NCBI RefSeq assembly: GCF_001854605.1
Contig: NZ_MKJU01000027.1
Location: 62,001-126,000 of the forward strand
DNA: 64,000 bases
From: Pseudoalteromonas amylolytica
GTDB taxonomy: Bacteria > Pseudomonadota > Gammaproteobacteria > Enterobacterales > Alteromonadaceae
Reading direction: 5' to 3'
The notes under the pieces are model-generated. The model did no database searches and had not been told where the DNA came from. It saw only the letters and a program-made list of their open reading frames with translations. Position 1 is the first letter of the stretch. Each line of letters begins with the position of its first letter. Positions 8,370 to 16,931 of this stretch are shown one piece after another. The position numbers were made by a program, and so were the translations under genes.

Positions 8370-9155
8370 TTACTGGTCTTTTGCTTTGGTTATTTCTAAA
8401 TACTTGCTTTCAATGAAGTTTTTCTCTTTTTTGAGGTGCTTAAGCGCGGCTTTTGTTTGTTCCAGCTCTGCCTTTATTTGGTCTAAATCAGAGTCACTGC
8501 TGGTGTCAGCTTGTAACGATAACTGTTCTAAAGCTTGATTCTGCTCAGCTATCTGGCGTTTGTAGTTATTTATGATTTCACTCATTTGTGCCTTTTCTTG
8601 CTCAAAACCCTGCGCACTTTGTGGCGACGCCTGAGCTTGCTCCTGAATGGCTTGATATTTCTCTTGAAGTTGTTGATGCTCTTTTTGTAGCGTTTCTATT
8701 TCATCATATTGGTTATACAGCTTTTGTCTGGTTCTTTTTAGCTTCTCTGTGCTTTGATCAAGATCCCCTTTGAGCTTGCGGATCAGAGCGTGAGATTGCA
8801 CCAACTTTTGATTTAATGCTTTGATAGACTCCGCTTCTTGCTTTGACATACGATCTTTGGTTGAGGAGCGTATTTCTGCCAGTTGCTGTTCCAACGTTTG
8901 TTGTATTTGCGCCAGCTGTGAAATAGTTTCGCTATTATCGTTAACATAGCTCAAAGCATTGTCTACCGATTCCCGACAGACTCTCAAAATATCCTCGTCT
9001 TGCATACTGGGTTTGTGTTTTACCATAGTGGTTGCAAAATGCCTGAACTCACGCAGGATCAGCAAAAGAATATAGAACCAAGCCGCAAGAATTAGCAGGC
9101 CGAAATTGAGTGCGATATATTGATAGACCTCAGTGGGGAAATATAAATTGTGCAT
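8370..9155 (-). CDS. membrane-anchored coiled-coil protein, unknown function
   Basis: This 261-residue protein is not assigned to a family. It has a single N-terminal TM helix (about 14-35), a short basic loop, and then a nearly continuous predicted coiled coil (about 80-255) rich in Gln, Lys, Glu and Leu heptads, with one Ser/Pro/Gln break around residue 175. The C-terminal region would be cytoplasmic if the short N-terminus is outside. It is divergent from a two-domain response regulator (about 100 bases apart), so a shared promoter region and a signalling or scaffolding role are possible, but nothing in the sequence proves this. Confidence 0.75.
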   Translation of the reverse strand: MHNLYFPTEVYQYIALNFGLLILAAWFYILLLILREFRHFATTMVKHKPSMQDEDILRVCRESVDNALSYVNDNSETISQLAQIQQTLEQQLAEIRSSTKDRMSKQEAESIKALNQKLVQSHALIRKLKGDLDQSTEKLKRTRQKLYNQYDEIETLQKEHQQLQEKYQAIQEQAQASPQSAQGFEQEKAQMSEIINNYKRQIAEQNQALEQLSLQADTSSDSDLDQIKAELEQTKAALKHLKKEKNFIESKYLEITKAKDQ

Positions 9156-9257
9156 TGTTTAACTAGCTTAACCCGATTAGAAACTCTCTTTGAGTTTAGT
9201 GATGCATAAAAAATATGCCTATAATAAAAAACAAGTTTTTATCTAAAGTGGTCAAAT

Positions 9258-10151
9258 GTGAAGATACTGATTGTCGATGACAGCCCCGCAACATTAGAAA
9301 TTGTAAGGCGTGCACTAGAAAAGTTTGGCTACCGTAAGCTTTTGATCCGAAAAGCAAGTAGCGTTAAATTAGCGTTGCGAGAGATAGGAAACTGGCGTCC
9401 CGATATTGTGTTAACCGACTGGCATATGCCCGATATGTCGGGTTTGACTTTGCTGCAGGCGATAAAGAAGCGTCAGCTTAATATGACTGTGGCGATGATC
9501 ACCACAGTTGATGAAAAGGATAAAATCAACGAAGCGTTGCAAGCGGGCGCGCGCTTTGTGTTATCAAAACCTTTTTCCGACCAACAATTACACGATAATC
9601 TGTTGCCCTTGGTGCAAGGGACAGAAGAAAGTGAAGTGATCTTAGAGCAGGTGGAAGTCAATGGTCAGCTTGCACTACCAAAACTAGGCCAGCTTGAACG
9701 CCTTATCCATAAGCAAGTCGATAAAGGGTTGGTGATCCAGTCCATTAAGCCGCAGGATTTTGACGAAACCAAAGTCCCCTGTGTTATGGCCATTTATGAA
9801 GACAGAAACAATCAAAAGGTCCGAGCGGTTGCTCTGCTAGATGTGTATGCAACATGTGTTTTGGCCAGCAGCCAGCAGCAAATCGCACCACAAGAAATAC
9901 ATCAAGCAATCCATCAGCATATTCTCTCTGGCGATATTTTGGAATCGTGTAAAGAGACTCTCAATGCCACAGCCTTTGCATTTTTGGATAAGCGTTCTCG
10001 TATGAGTTTACGGGTGAAAACGGTTAAATTTATTGGTACGCCATTTAAAAAGTTGGAGTCGATGTATCAAACTCCGACGGATAGCCGCATTGATTTTAGT
10101 TGCCAAAGAGAAGGCATGGCGCTTGGCAAAGTGCTATTGGTGGGTTTCTAA
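9258..10151 (+). CDS. response regulator with unclassified C-terminal domain
   Basis: The start is GTG 9258. The 297-residue protein has an N-terminal CheY-like receiver: acidic D7-D8, phosphoacceptor Asp54 (VLTDWHMPDMSG), Thr82-83 and Lys104 (VLSKPFS). The remaining residues 125-297 are not a known DNA-binding or GGDEF/EAL domain; they show alternating strands and helices (VRAVALLDVYATCVLASS, then a helical part, then SLRVKTVKFIG) reminiscent of CheX/CheC-like phosphatase folds, which is only a guess. It may act in chemotaxis-type or phosphorelay signalling. Confidence 0.8.
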   Translation: MKILIVDDSPATLEIVRRALEKFGYRKLLIRKASSVKLALREIGNWRPDIVLTDWHMPDMSGLTLLQAIKKRQLNMTVAMITTVDEKDKINEALQAGARFVLSKPFSDQQLHDNLLPLVQGTEESEVILEQVEVNGQLALPKLGQLERLIHKQVDKGLVIQSIKPQDFDETKVPCVMAIYEDRNNQKVRAVALLDVYATCVLASSQQQIAPQEIHQAIHQHILSGDILESCKETLNATAFAFLDKRSRMSLRVKTVKFIGTPFKKLESMYQTPTDSRIDFSCQREGMALGKVLLVGF

Positions 10152-10161
10152 TAATTATAGG

Positions 10162-10587
10162 TCAGCTAAGTACATCAACAAGCTGATTTAAATCACTTAT
10201 TCCGGATTTTTTCAATGCTTCATGGAGTGCTTGCGATACACTAACTAGTTGGATCTGTAGCTGGGTTAGGTAGTCAGTAAGGTGCTTGACTAAGGTTGTT
10301 TTGATCTTTTCATCCATATCCAATCTGCTTTTTACATGTGTGAGTTGCTCTTTGTGCTCTGATATCTGCTTTTTGATTTGTTCTTGTCGTGTTAAGAGTG
10401 CTTCAATATGTGAAGGGATGGTTTGTTTTACTGTGGTGTCATTGTCTTTTTGTGTTGCAAAGACGGTATGGATACTGGCGTGTAGTGACGTCTGTTGGCG
10501 AGTGCGTTTAGATGCGAAGGCACTCTCACCATTGGGCTGTGAAGTCGAGCTGATAAGTGTGTATTGAGGTGTGGCATGGAGCTTCAT
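10162..10587 (-). CDS. small coiled-coil protein, unknown function
   Basis: The chosen start is ATG 10587, with GGGGAG 5 bases upstream. The 141-residue product has a polar, Ser/Thr-rich N-terminus (1-60) and a helical coiled-coil C-terminus (about 63-140, HIEALLTRQEQIKKQISEHK). No signal peptide or TM helix is seen. It is convergent with the response regulator at 9258 (10 bases apart). Its size and helical shape are like flagellar chaperones or adaptor proteins, but no specific family is recognised. Confidence 0.6.
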   Translation of the reverse strand: MKLHATPQYTLISSTSQPNGESAFASKRTRQQTSLHASIHTVFATQKDNDTTVKQTIPSHIEALLTRQEQIKKQISEHKEQLTHVKSRLDMDEKIKTTLVKHLTDYLTQLQIQLVSVSQALHEALKKSGISDLNQLVDVLS

Positions 10588-10732
10588 AAAACTCCCCATC
10601 TACAGTTATAAACATAATATTTTATCGGCGAGTATACGGATAACTTGAGAAATAGAGCGGCATCCTTTCCGCTGCAAGTGCTTGGGATTTTATGGAACAC
10701 ATATGATTGCAATGTACCTGCAAAAGTATAAG

Positions 10733-11035
10733 TTAGTGAGCAATAGCATACTTTTGAGCCAGTATCTTTTGGCCGTTCTCTAATGCACGCTTAATTGCCT
10801 GTAGCGTATTATTGCCTTTGGCCTTAAGCATAATGCTCGGTAACCCTGGTAATTGAAGCTTAAGACGACACTGTTTAATCAAACCATGTTGACGAGAAGT
10901 CACATCATCAATCTGCAGCTCCACGGTACGAATATTTAAAACATACTTTTGCAGCTGCATTGTTACCAATTTTGATAGTTTTACTTTCATCGCAGCGGTA
11001 ACCGTTTTGTCTTTTATTGATAACTTCAGTTTCAT
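10733..11035 (-). CDS. HPF/RaiA-like ribosome-associated protein (putative)
   Basis: The chosen start is ATG 11035 (MKLKLSIKDK); the longer frame from a TTG at 11080 has no better ribosome site. The 100-residue protein shows the pattern of the S30AE/HPF fold: strand-helix-strands-helix with VELQIDDVTSRQHG, CRLKLQLPGLPSIMLKA and the terminal helix NTLQAIKRALENGQKIL. HPF proteins bind the ribosomal decoding centre in stationary phase. It is diverged, so it may be a paralogue with another role. It is divergent from the NhaR-like regulator. Confidence 0.6.
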   Translation of the reverse strand: MKLKLSIKDKTVTAAMKVKLSKLVTMQLQKYVLNIRTVELQIDDVTSRQHGLIKQCRLKLQLPGLPSIMLKAKGNNTLQAIKRALENGQKILAQKYAIAH

Positions 11036-11161
11036 TGTTGGATTCTTATCCGTTAATTGATTGAACTTGTCGCACCTCAATTGCAGGCACAGCCTAAATC
11101 TACTAAGGTAGATAAAAAGAAAAAAGCTGATTATTTCTTATTGGGTGACAGGTATTAACGA

Positions 11162-12055
11162 ATGATTACCAACATCAATTACAACCATTTATATTACTTC
11201 TGGCAGGTAAGCCGCCATGGCAGCATTGCAGCGGCGAGTAAAGTATTACATCTAACTCCTCAGACGGTGAGTGCGCAAATAACGAGTTTAGAGCAGCGTT
11301 TAGGCAAAGCGTTGTTTTTGCGTGAGGGACGAGGACTGCGTTTAACGGAGTTTGGGCAAATCGCGCAGCAATATGCAGATGATATGTTTGCTATTGCCCA
11401 TGAGTGGCTAGAAACGACCTCTGGCGATATTGGCACTCTATCACGCACCTTGAAAGTTGGCATATCGGATGCGCTTCCCAAGTCACTGGTATCAAAATGG
11501 CTTGCGCCACTGATTAAGAACGAACGCATCGCGAATCTGCATTGCATTGACGGGCAGCAAGCTGAGCTGCTAGCACAAATGGCGATTCATAAGTTGGACC
11601 TGGTATTGGCGGATAAACCCTTGGATAACAGCTTGCCGTTTAAGGTGTTTTGTCATGAGATAGGTAAAAGCCAGTTGGGGTTTTTTGGTGCCAGTAGCTG
11701 GCAACAAAATTTGCAAAGTAGTTATCCAAGTACTTTGGCAGACGTGCCTGTGGTATTGCCCGCTAAATCCAGCCCTGTGACCAATGCGATTCATTACTGG
11801 TTAGATGAGCTAGGGATTGAGATTAGTGTAGCTGGCCACGTGGATGACAGTGCGCTAATGGTTGCATTGGGCCAGCAAGGGTTTGGTTTGTTTCCAGCAC
11901 CACTGTCTGTTAAAGAAGAGATTGAGCGCAATCGAGATATACGTTTTATTGGTCCTATTGATAACGTTTATCAGCACTATTATGCGTTTACGCCCGACAG
12001 GTTGATTAAAGACTCCATCTATTCTGAGTTTGTCCGTTATGCGCAGAATGCATAA
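11162..12055 (+). CDS. nhaR: LysR-family transcriptional regulator, NhaR-like
   Basis: The 297-residue protein starts with INYNHLYYFWQVSRHGSI followed by the winged-helix HTH LTPQTVSAQITSLEQRLG (about 32-49), very like NhaR, which activates the Na+/H+ antiporter gene nhaA in response to sodium. A LysR substrate-binding domain follows (about 90-290). There is no nhaA next to it in this window, so its target is not shown. The gene is convergent with the following histidine kinase. Confidence 0.8.
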   Translation: MITNINYNHLYYFWQVSRHGSIAAASKVLHLTPQTVSAQITSLEQRLGKALFLREGRGLRLTEFGQIAQQYADDMFAIAHEWLETTSGDIGTLSRTLKVGISDALPKSLVSKWLAPLIKNERIANLHCIDGQQAELLAQMAIHKLDLVLADKPLDNSLPFKVFCHEIGKSQLGFFGASSWQQNLQSSYPSTLADVPVVLPAKSSPVTNAIHYWLDELGIEISVAGHVDDSALMVALGQQGFGLFPAPLSVKEEIERNRDIRFIGPIDNVYQHYYAFTPDRLIKDSIYSEFVRYAQNA

Positions 12056-12071
12056 TGGCCAGTGGTAATGG

Positions 12072-13262
12072 CTAAAAAAGCGCTTTAAACTTGATGGTGA
12101 GCGTATAGTCTTGCTCTGTAGAGATAATTTTATGATGCCAATCTAATCGTGTGCATATTTGCTGGATTAACACGGTGCCTAAACCTGTACCAGAGGTGCT
12201 GTGTGCTTGGGTTGTTTTGGTATTATGCAATGTAAGTGCATCAGCTGTTAATTCTATCGTTAATGGCGATTGGCCATGCTGTTGTGAGTTTTCTATCGCC
12301 TGAGTAAGTAATAACTCACATAACGGTATATGTAGCGCCAAGATCACCTCATGTGGGCAAAGCTTAAGGGCTATCTGAAAATGCTCACTGTCAAATCTCA
12401 CGGCGACGCGTTTGATAACCGTTTTGATATCAATTTGTTGTTTCTCAATGGCGGCCTGTTGCCACAATGCCAGCACAGCGCTGCTGGTGTCGCGAAGTCG
12501 ATACTGCGCCTGCTCTAAGGTCACTAGTACCTCCACTGCTTCAAGGGGGAGATCATCCAGCTGCTGTAGTCGGGCTATTCCGTGTTGGATCTGTGTCAGT
12601 GGTGTGCGCACCTCATGGCTTAGAAAGGTGCTCAGTAATCGCTCTCTTTGCTGAGCAAGGTGCTCGGCTTGCCTCGACAGTTTGAGGGCCTCGTAAAAGG
12701 CGCTACACTCTTTGAATTTTGCTATGTCACCTGGTTGTTTGTTAGTGTTCACAAACTCAGTTAGTGAGTTGATTTGTTTATTTATTTTAAATGTACTACG
12801 GATAACAATGTACAGAGCGAACAAGCTAAATGTCGCCAACAGAAGCACAAGCCATGGCGTGATTGGTAAGGTGTCTTGTTGGTTGAAAAAGTGCAACACG
12901 AATAAAGGTGAAGCATTACTATTGGGTTGTTGCCATGGTAGAACGTAGGTATCTAAACCTGAGTGCTGTAATAATGAGACCTCATTGATAGGAAGGTGAC
13001 CTGCGCGCCATGCCTGTACCACTTCATCAGGTAGCTGTGCGTGTGAGCGAGTAATGAGCTTAAATTCATCGCGGATAGGCAGATCAGGCTGTTGTGTTTG
13101 TACTAGCTGGGCATCGTAATAGAGGTAGTGAGCCGCACTATCATCAAGGGCAAACTCATAGCCGTATTTAGATACACAGAGCCAGCAGAGCATCATTACC
13201 AGCATCAGCAAGGTAATACGTGAACTCAGATAAACTATCATAGAAGTTTGCGCTTTAATCAT
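12072..13262 (-). CDS. sensor histidine kinase with degenerate ATP-binding G1 box
   Basis: The 396-residue membrane kinase has TM helices at about 12-31 and 136-154 around a periplasmic sensor of about 100 residues, a HisKA domain with His216 (FLSHEVRTPLTQI) and a shortened HATPase domain. The N box (LLLTQAIENSQQHG, 318-330) and G2 loop (TSGTGLGT, 356-363) are present, but the G1 motif expected as DxGxG reads HNTKT (346-350), so the ATP-adenine-binding Asp is replaced by His. It overlaps its response regulator by 8 bases. Activity may be altered or rely on an unusual site. Confidence 0.85.
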   Translation of the reverse strand: MIKAQTSMIVYLSSRITLLMLVMMLCWLCVSKYGYEFALDDSAAHYLYYDAQLVQTQQPDLPIRDEFKLITRSHAQLPDEVVQAWRAGHLPINEVSLLQHSGLDTYVLPWQQPNSNASPLFVLHFFNQQDTLPITPWLVLLLATFSLFALYIVIRSTFKINKQINSLTEFVNTNKQPGDIAKFKECSAFYEALKLSRQAEHLAQQRERLLSTFLSHEVRTPLTQIQHGIARLQQLDDLPLEAVEVLVTLEQAQYRLRDTSSAVLALWQQAAIEKQQIDIKTVIKRVAVRFDSEHFQIALKLCPHEVILALHIPLCELLLTQAIENSQQHGQSPLTIELTADALTLHNTKTTQAHSTSGTGLGTVLIQQICTRLDWHHKIISTEQDYTLTIKFKALF

Positions 13263-13926
13263 GTTGCTTTCTCAATGCTACGCCCTGTTTTTTTAAAGTA
13301 TGTAACAAAGGCGGTTCATCCGCTTGAGTTAAATTGCTTCGAAGTCTCGTAATGAGTGATTTGTACATGTTGTTATTGCTATCTTGTTGCGGCCAAATCT
13401 CATTAATGATGGTGTCTTTGCTCACAGGATTTGGATAGTGCTTTATGAGCATCGCCAGCAATTGCCATTGCTGAGGAGACAACACGATAATCCGCTCTCC
13501 TCGTGTAATGATCCGCGCATCTAAATCAACTTGCAGAGAATCGAGATTGAATTGTTTAGTCGGTTGAGGGTTGTTTTTATTCGCCAGCAGTTTAATGCGA
13601 ACGGCTAATTCTGGCAGCGCGAATGGTTTGGTTAAATAGTCCAATGCTCCTAATGAAAACGCTTTTAGCTTATCGTCTAAAGCATCACGAGCACTGAGAA
13701 ATAAAATGGGCTCTTGGCGCTGATTTTGCCAAAGTTTCGCAAGCGATAGTCCATCCCCATCGGGCAAGTTGATGTCTAAAACGATTGCGTCATAAGTCTG
13801 TTGCTTACTGATGGCTTTTGCTTGTCTCACCGTGCTGGCGTAGTCTACTTCTATCCCCTCTTGTGCAAGAAAGTCGATACTGTGTGTTGCCAGCACCGTA
13901 TCGTCCTCTACCAATAATATGATCAT
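13255..13926 (-). CDS. OmpR-family response regulator
   Basis: The 223-residue protein has a receiver domain with E7-D8-D9, phosphoacceptor Asp51 (IVLDINLPDGDG), Ser79 and Lys100, then a winged-helix effector domain from about residue 125 (LSPQQWQLLAMLIKHYPNPV, with SLITRLRSNL recognition helix). It is the first gene of the pair with the kinase at 12072. The gene faces the amidohydrolase across a short region holding an 11-bp-phased GTTACC repeat, the usual geometry of OmpR-family sites. Confidence 0.9.
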   Translation of the reverse strand: MIILLVEDDTVLATHSIDFLAQEGIEVDYASTVRQAKAISKQQTYDAIVLDINLPDGDGLSLAKLWQNQRQEPILFLSARDALDDKLKAFSLGALDYLTKPFALPELAVRIKLLANKNNPQPTKQFNLDSLQVDLDARIITRGERIIVLSPQQWQLLAMLIKHYPNPVSKDTIINEIWPQQDSNNNMYKSLITRLRSNLTQADEPPLLHTLKKQGVALRKQHD

Positions 13927-13940
13927 GACTCGCCTATACT

Positions 13941-13957
13941 GTTACCTTACGGTTACC
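13941..13957. promoter_or_regulatory. direct repeat GTTACC with 11-bp phase, possible response-regulator site
   Basis: GTTACC at 13941-13946 recurs at 13952-13957, exactly one helical turn (11 bp) later, in the 72-bp region between the divergent response-regulator gene and the amidohydrolase gene. OmpR/PhoB-family regulators bind such phased half-sites. Autoregulation by the adjacent regulator is inferred. Confidence 0.4.
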
Positions 13958-13998
13958 TATGCCTTGATAGTGTATTGCTATATCTAAGGAGTCAACTA

Positions 13999-15717
13999 AT
14001 GAGTCAATCAACTATGTTAATTTGTACCACACTTCTTGCACTTAGCTGTACTTTGTCTGGCTGCTCTGAAGGCGGCAGTACCTCAAAACCGTCAACCAGT
14101 GAGGTGGTAACTTCCACTGAGGCAAGTATGGTATTTGTCAATGCTCAGGTATATACCGTCAACACCAAGCAGCCTTGGGCTGAAGCGGTGGCAATACAGG
14201 GCAACAAAATTGTTTATGTTGGCAGTGATACACAGGCCCAAAGCTACATTACCGAGCGCACCGAGGTAATCGACCTCAAGGGAAAAATGCTGATGCCTGG
14301 GTTTCACGATGTGCATATTCACCCGTTAGAGTCAGCCTCTGAGGTGACACAATTCACCCTCCCAGGATATGCATCCGAAGACGAATATATCGACAGGTTG
14401 TATGAGGCATCATTGAGCAATCCCAATACGGATTGGTTAATCGGTTATGGCCATGAGATAGCAACACTATTGGATATGCAAACGTCACCGCTTGCTGTAT
14501 TGGATGAAGCAATCCCAGAGCGCCCTGTTATTATCATGGAACAAACATCTCATTCAATGTGGGTAAATAGCAAAGCCCTCTCATTGGCTGGGATCACAGC
14601 GAATAGAAAAGACCCCGTTGGCGGCGTGATAGGTAGAGATGAGCAGGGTAATTTGAATGGTATCTTATACGATAATGCGGGCAATCAACTCATGGAATTG
14701 GCCATGAACTCGCGACCAGACGCTCAGACGCAAGATTACTTTGGCTTAATTGAATACACGATGCCTGAGCTCAATAAAGTTGGTATCACATCCATCAGTG
14801 ACGCACGTACGTATTGGCAACGTGGGCACCTACAAACCTGGCAGCGTGTGGCTGATGAAGATAAGTTAACGCTGCGTGTTAGTCTCGGTCTTTGGGCATA
14901 CCCACAAATGAGCGATGAGAAACAAATCGTTTCACTGAAGTCTATGTTTAGTCGTCCATCGGATAGCCTACTAAAAGTGGATCAGGTTAAATTTTACATG
15001 GATGGTATTTTAGTTAACAGTACAGCTGCGATGCACGAACCTTATGAAGTCAACTGGCTTAACCTTTACCAAAACAAGGGATTAAACTACTTCACCCAAG
15101 CGCGTTTGGAAAAGTACATTCAGGCTTTGGAACCCACAGGTTTTGACTTTAACATCCACGGTATTGGTGACAGAGGTATTCATGAGGCATTAAATGCCAT
15201 TGAAAATGCCTCTAATGGCCATGCAAGGCACAGAGTTACCCATTTAGAAGTAGTGGACCCTGCAGATATGCCGCGTTTTGCCAAGCTTAATGTCATTGCC
15301 GATGCACAAGTTGCAGGAGAGTTTAGTCAGCCAGAACATTGGTCTGAAAATATTCCACTTATCGGTGCACAACGTTCAGAGAACTTGGTACCAATTAAAA
15401 GCCTGCAACGCGCGAATGCCACGCTCACACTAAGCAGTGACTGGAATGTCAGTACGTTTAACCCGTTTGTAGGGATCAGCCATGCAATATCGAGAGCCCC
15501 ACAAAATATTACGCTGGCGCAAGCGATTGCAGCTTACACCATCAATGGGGCCTACGCGATGCGACAAGAGCACTTGGTTGGTAGTATTGAAGTGGGTAAA
15601 CGTGCTGATCTTGTGGTGCTGGGGAGCAATCTGTTTGACTTAACGGCTGAACAAATCAAGCAAGTTACAGCTGAACTTACCTTGCTTGACGGTGAAGTGG
15701 TGTATCAGGCTTACTGA
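13999..15717 (+). CDS. YtcJ-like amidohydrolase lipoprotein
   Basis: The chosen start is ATG 13999, with AAGGAG 9 bases upstream, and gives 572 residues. The signal ends in a lipobox (TLSGC). The body is an Amidohydro_3 metal hydrolase: HxH metal motif in MPGFHDVHIHPLE, further ligand His residues in NIHGIGDRGIHEAL and VTHLEV, and Asp in TLSSDWNVS, ending in the typical GSIEVGKRADLVVL strand. YtcJ-type enzymes hydrolyse amide or lactam substrates; the substrate here is unknown. The lipid anchor places it in the cell envelope. It may be under the control of the divergent two-component system. Confidence 0.88.
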   Translation: MSQSTMLICTTLLALSCTLSGCSEGGSTSKPSTSEVVTSTEASMVFVNAQVYTVNTKQPWAEAVAIQGNKIVYVGSDTQAQSYITERTEVIDLKGKMLMPGFHDVHIHPLESASEVTQFTLPGYASEDEYIDRLYEASLSNPNTDWLIGYGHEIATLLDMQTSPLAVLDEAIPERPVIIMEQTSHSMWVNSKALSLAGITANRKDPVGGVIGRDEQGNLNGILYDNAGNQLMELAMNSRPDAQTQDYFGLIEYTMPELNKVGITSISDARTYWQRGHLQTWQRVADEDKLTLRVSLGLWAYPQMSDEKQIVSLKSMFSRPSDSLLKVDQVKFYMDGILVNSTAAMHEPYEVNWLNLYQNKGLNYFTQARLEKYIQALEPTGFDFNIHGIGDRGIHEALNAIENASNGHARHRVTHLEVVDPADMPRFAKLNVIADAQVAGEFSQPEHWSENIPLIGAQRSENLVPIKSLQRANATLTLSSDWNVSTFNPFVGISHAISRAPQNITLAQAIAAYTINGAYAMRQEHLVGSIEVGKRADLVVLGSNLFDLTAEQIKQVTAELTLLDGEVVYQAY

Positions 15718-15726
15718 TAAGTTTTT

Positions 15727-15775
15727 GGCATCAAATGGGAGTTGCGCTGGATTGAGGGCACTCCCGTATGGTGCC
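15727..15775. other. long imperfect hairpin in intergenic RNA
   Basis: GGCATCAAATGGGAGT (15727-15742) and ACTCCCGTATGGTGCC (15760-15775) can form a 16-position stem: 13 Watson-Crick pairs, two G-U pairs and one A-A mismatch, with a 17-base loop. No T-run follows, so it is not a classical terminator. It lies just after the amidohydrolase stop and about 50 bases before the methyltransferase start. Confidence 0.55.
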
Positions 15776-15827
15776 AGTCAAAGAAAATGCGTAGAATACA
15801 CCCTTTGCCAAATACGCTTTAAATATT

Positions 15828-16760
15828 ATGACGCCAACTGCCCTGCCCTTACTTGATCAACAACTATGTGAGCTAGAACGTTTTCCTGATGAAGTCAGAC
15901 GACTATTTCATGGTCGAGGCCAATGTTGGCCAGGTCTTGAACATATTACCGTCGATTGGTTAGCTGGACAGCTGTTGATTTCATTGTTTAAAGAACCTGA
16001 GCCTGAGTTTATCGACACATTAAGGGGGCTTAGCGAAAAGTGGGCGCAATTACCACTTTGGCAAACTAACGTAAAAAGCATTTTGTTGCACCACCGCAGC
16101 CGACCAGACTGTGCACTTGAAGTACTGTGGGGGGAGCTATCGCAAGAACAGCAGGTTATTGAAAATGAATTAGTATTTTTGCTGGATTTGGGCAATAAAC
16201 AAAATAATGGCTTGTTTTTAGACATGCGTTTTGGTCGTGACTGGGTTAAGTCAAACGCACAGGATAAAAAGGTATTAAATTTGTTTGCTTATACCTGCGG
16301 CTTTTCGGTCGCTGCGATTGCAGGTGGTGCACAGCAAGTGGTGAATCTTGACATGGCTAAAGCTGCACTTGGTAAAGGGCGTGATAATCACAGAGCTAAT
16401 GGTCACGATCTCAGCAAAGTAAAGTTTTTGGGGCACGAGTTATTTAAGTCTTGGGGAAAGGTGCGCAAGTTTGGGCCATATGATTTGGTGATTATCGACC
16501 CTCCTTCATTTCAAAAAGGAAGCTTTGCGCTCACCAAAGACTATAAAAAAATACTGCGTCGCTTACCTGAACTACTGACAGAGCAAGGGCAAGTACTGGC
16601 CTGCGTCAACGACCCAAGTTTAGATGCACAGTTTTTAATTCAGGAAATGGCAGAACAGGCACCCGATATGGTGTTTATGGAGCGTCTTGAGAACCCTCCT
16701 GAATTTCAAGATATTAATCCACAAGCAAGTCTAAAAAGTTTATTATTCAAACGCGCTTAA
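15828..16760 (+). CDS. class I SAM-dependent methyltransferase, RlmI/RlmK-like
   Basis: The 310-residue protein has a variable N-terminal part and a Rossmann methyltransferase core: motif I VLNLFAYTCGFSVAA (about 145-159), the acidic VVNLDMAKAAL, and catalytic-type DLVIIDPPSFQKG (about 221-233). This is the RlmI/RlmK/RlmL family that forms m5C or m7G in 23S rRNA; proteins of about 310 residues are common stand-alone members in gammaproteobacteria. The exact target base cannot be told from sequence. Confidence 0.85.
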   Translation: MTPTALPLLDQQLCELERFPDEVRRLFHGRGQCWPGLEHITVDWLAGQLLISLFKEPEPEFIDTLRGLSEKWAQLPLWQTNVKSILLHHRSRPDCALEVLWGELSQEQQVIENELVFLLDLGNKQNNGLFLDMRFGRDWVKSNAQDKKVLNLFAYTCGFSVAAIAGGAQQVVNLDMAKAALGKGRDNHRANGHDLSKVKFLGHELFKSWGKVRKFGPYDLVIIDPPSFQKGSFALTKDYKKILRRLPELLTEQGQVLACVNDPSLDAQFLIQEMAEQAPDMVFMERLENPPEFQDINPQASLKSLLFKRA

Positions 16761-16781
16761 CATAGCTTTCTTTCGCTCTAT

Positions 16782-16809
16782 CGCTAAGTGTGGTGTCTAA
16801 CACTTAGCG
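16782..16809. terminator. probable terminator hairpin after the methyltransferase
   Basis: CGCTAAGTGT (16782-16791) and ACACTTAGCG (16800-16809) form a perfect 10-bp stem with an 8-base loop, followed by only three T residues. A second small hairpin (TCATTCT at 16825, AGAATGA ending 16845) has a T6 loop. These lie between the methyltransferase and pirin genes, both on +. Confidence 0.45.
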
Positions 16810-16931
16810 TTTGTGCGCTTCCAATCATTCTGTTTTTTAGAATGAACGCCCCTAATTTTACTAATTTTTAATCGTTTTGCTTCTTGTTAATGTATCAATA
16901 TTGAACAAGCAATGGGCTGTTGGAGCAAAAC

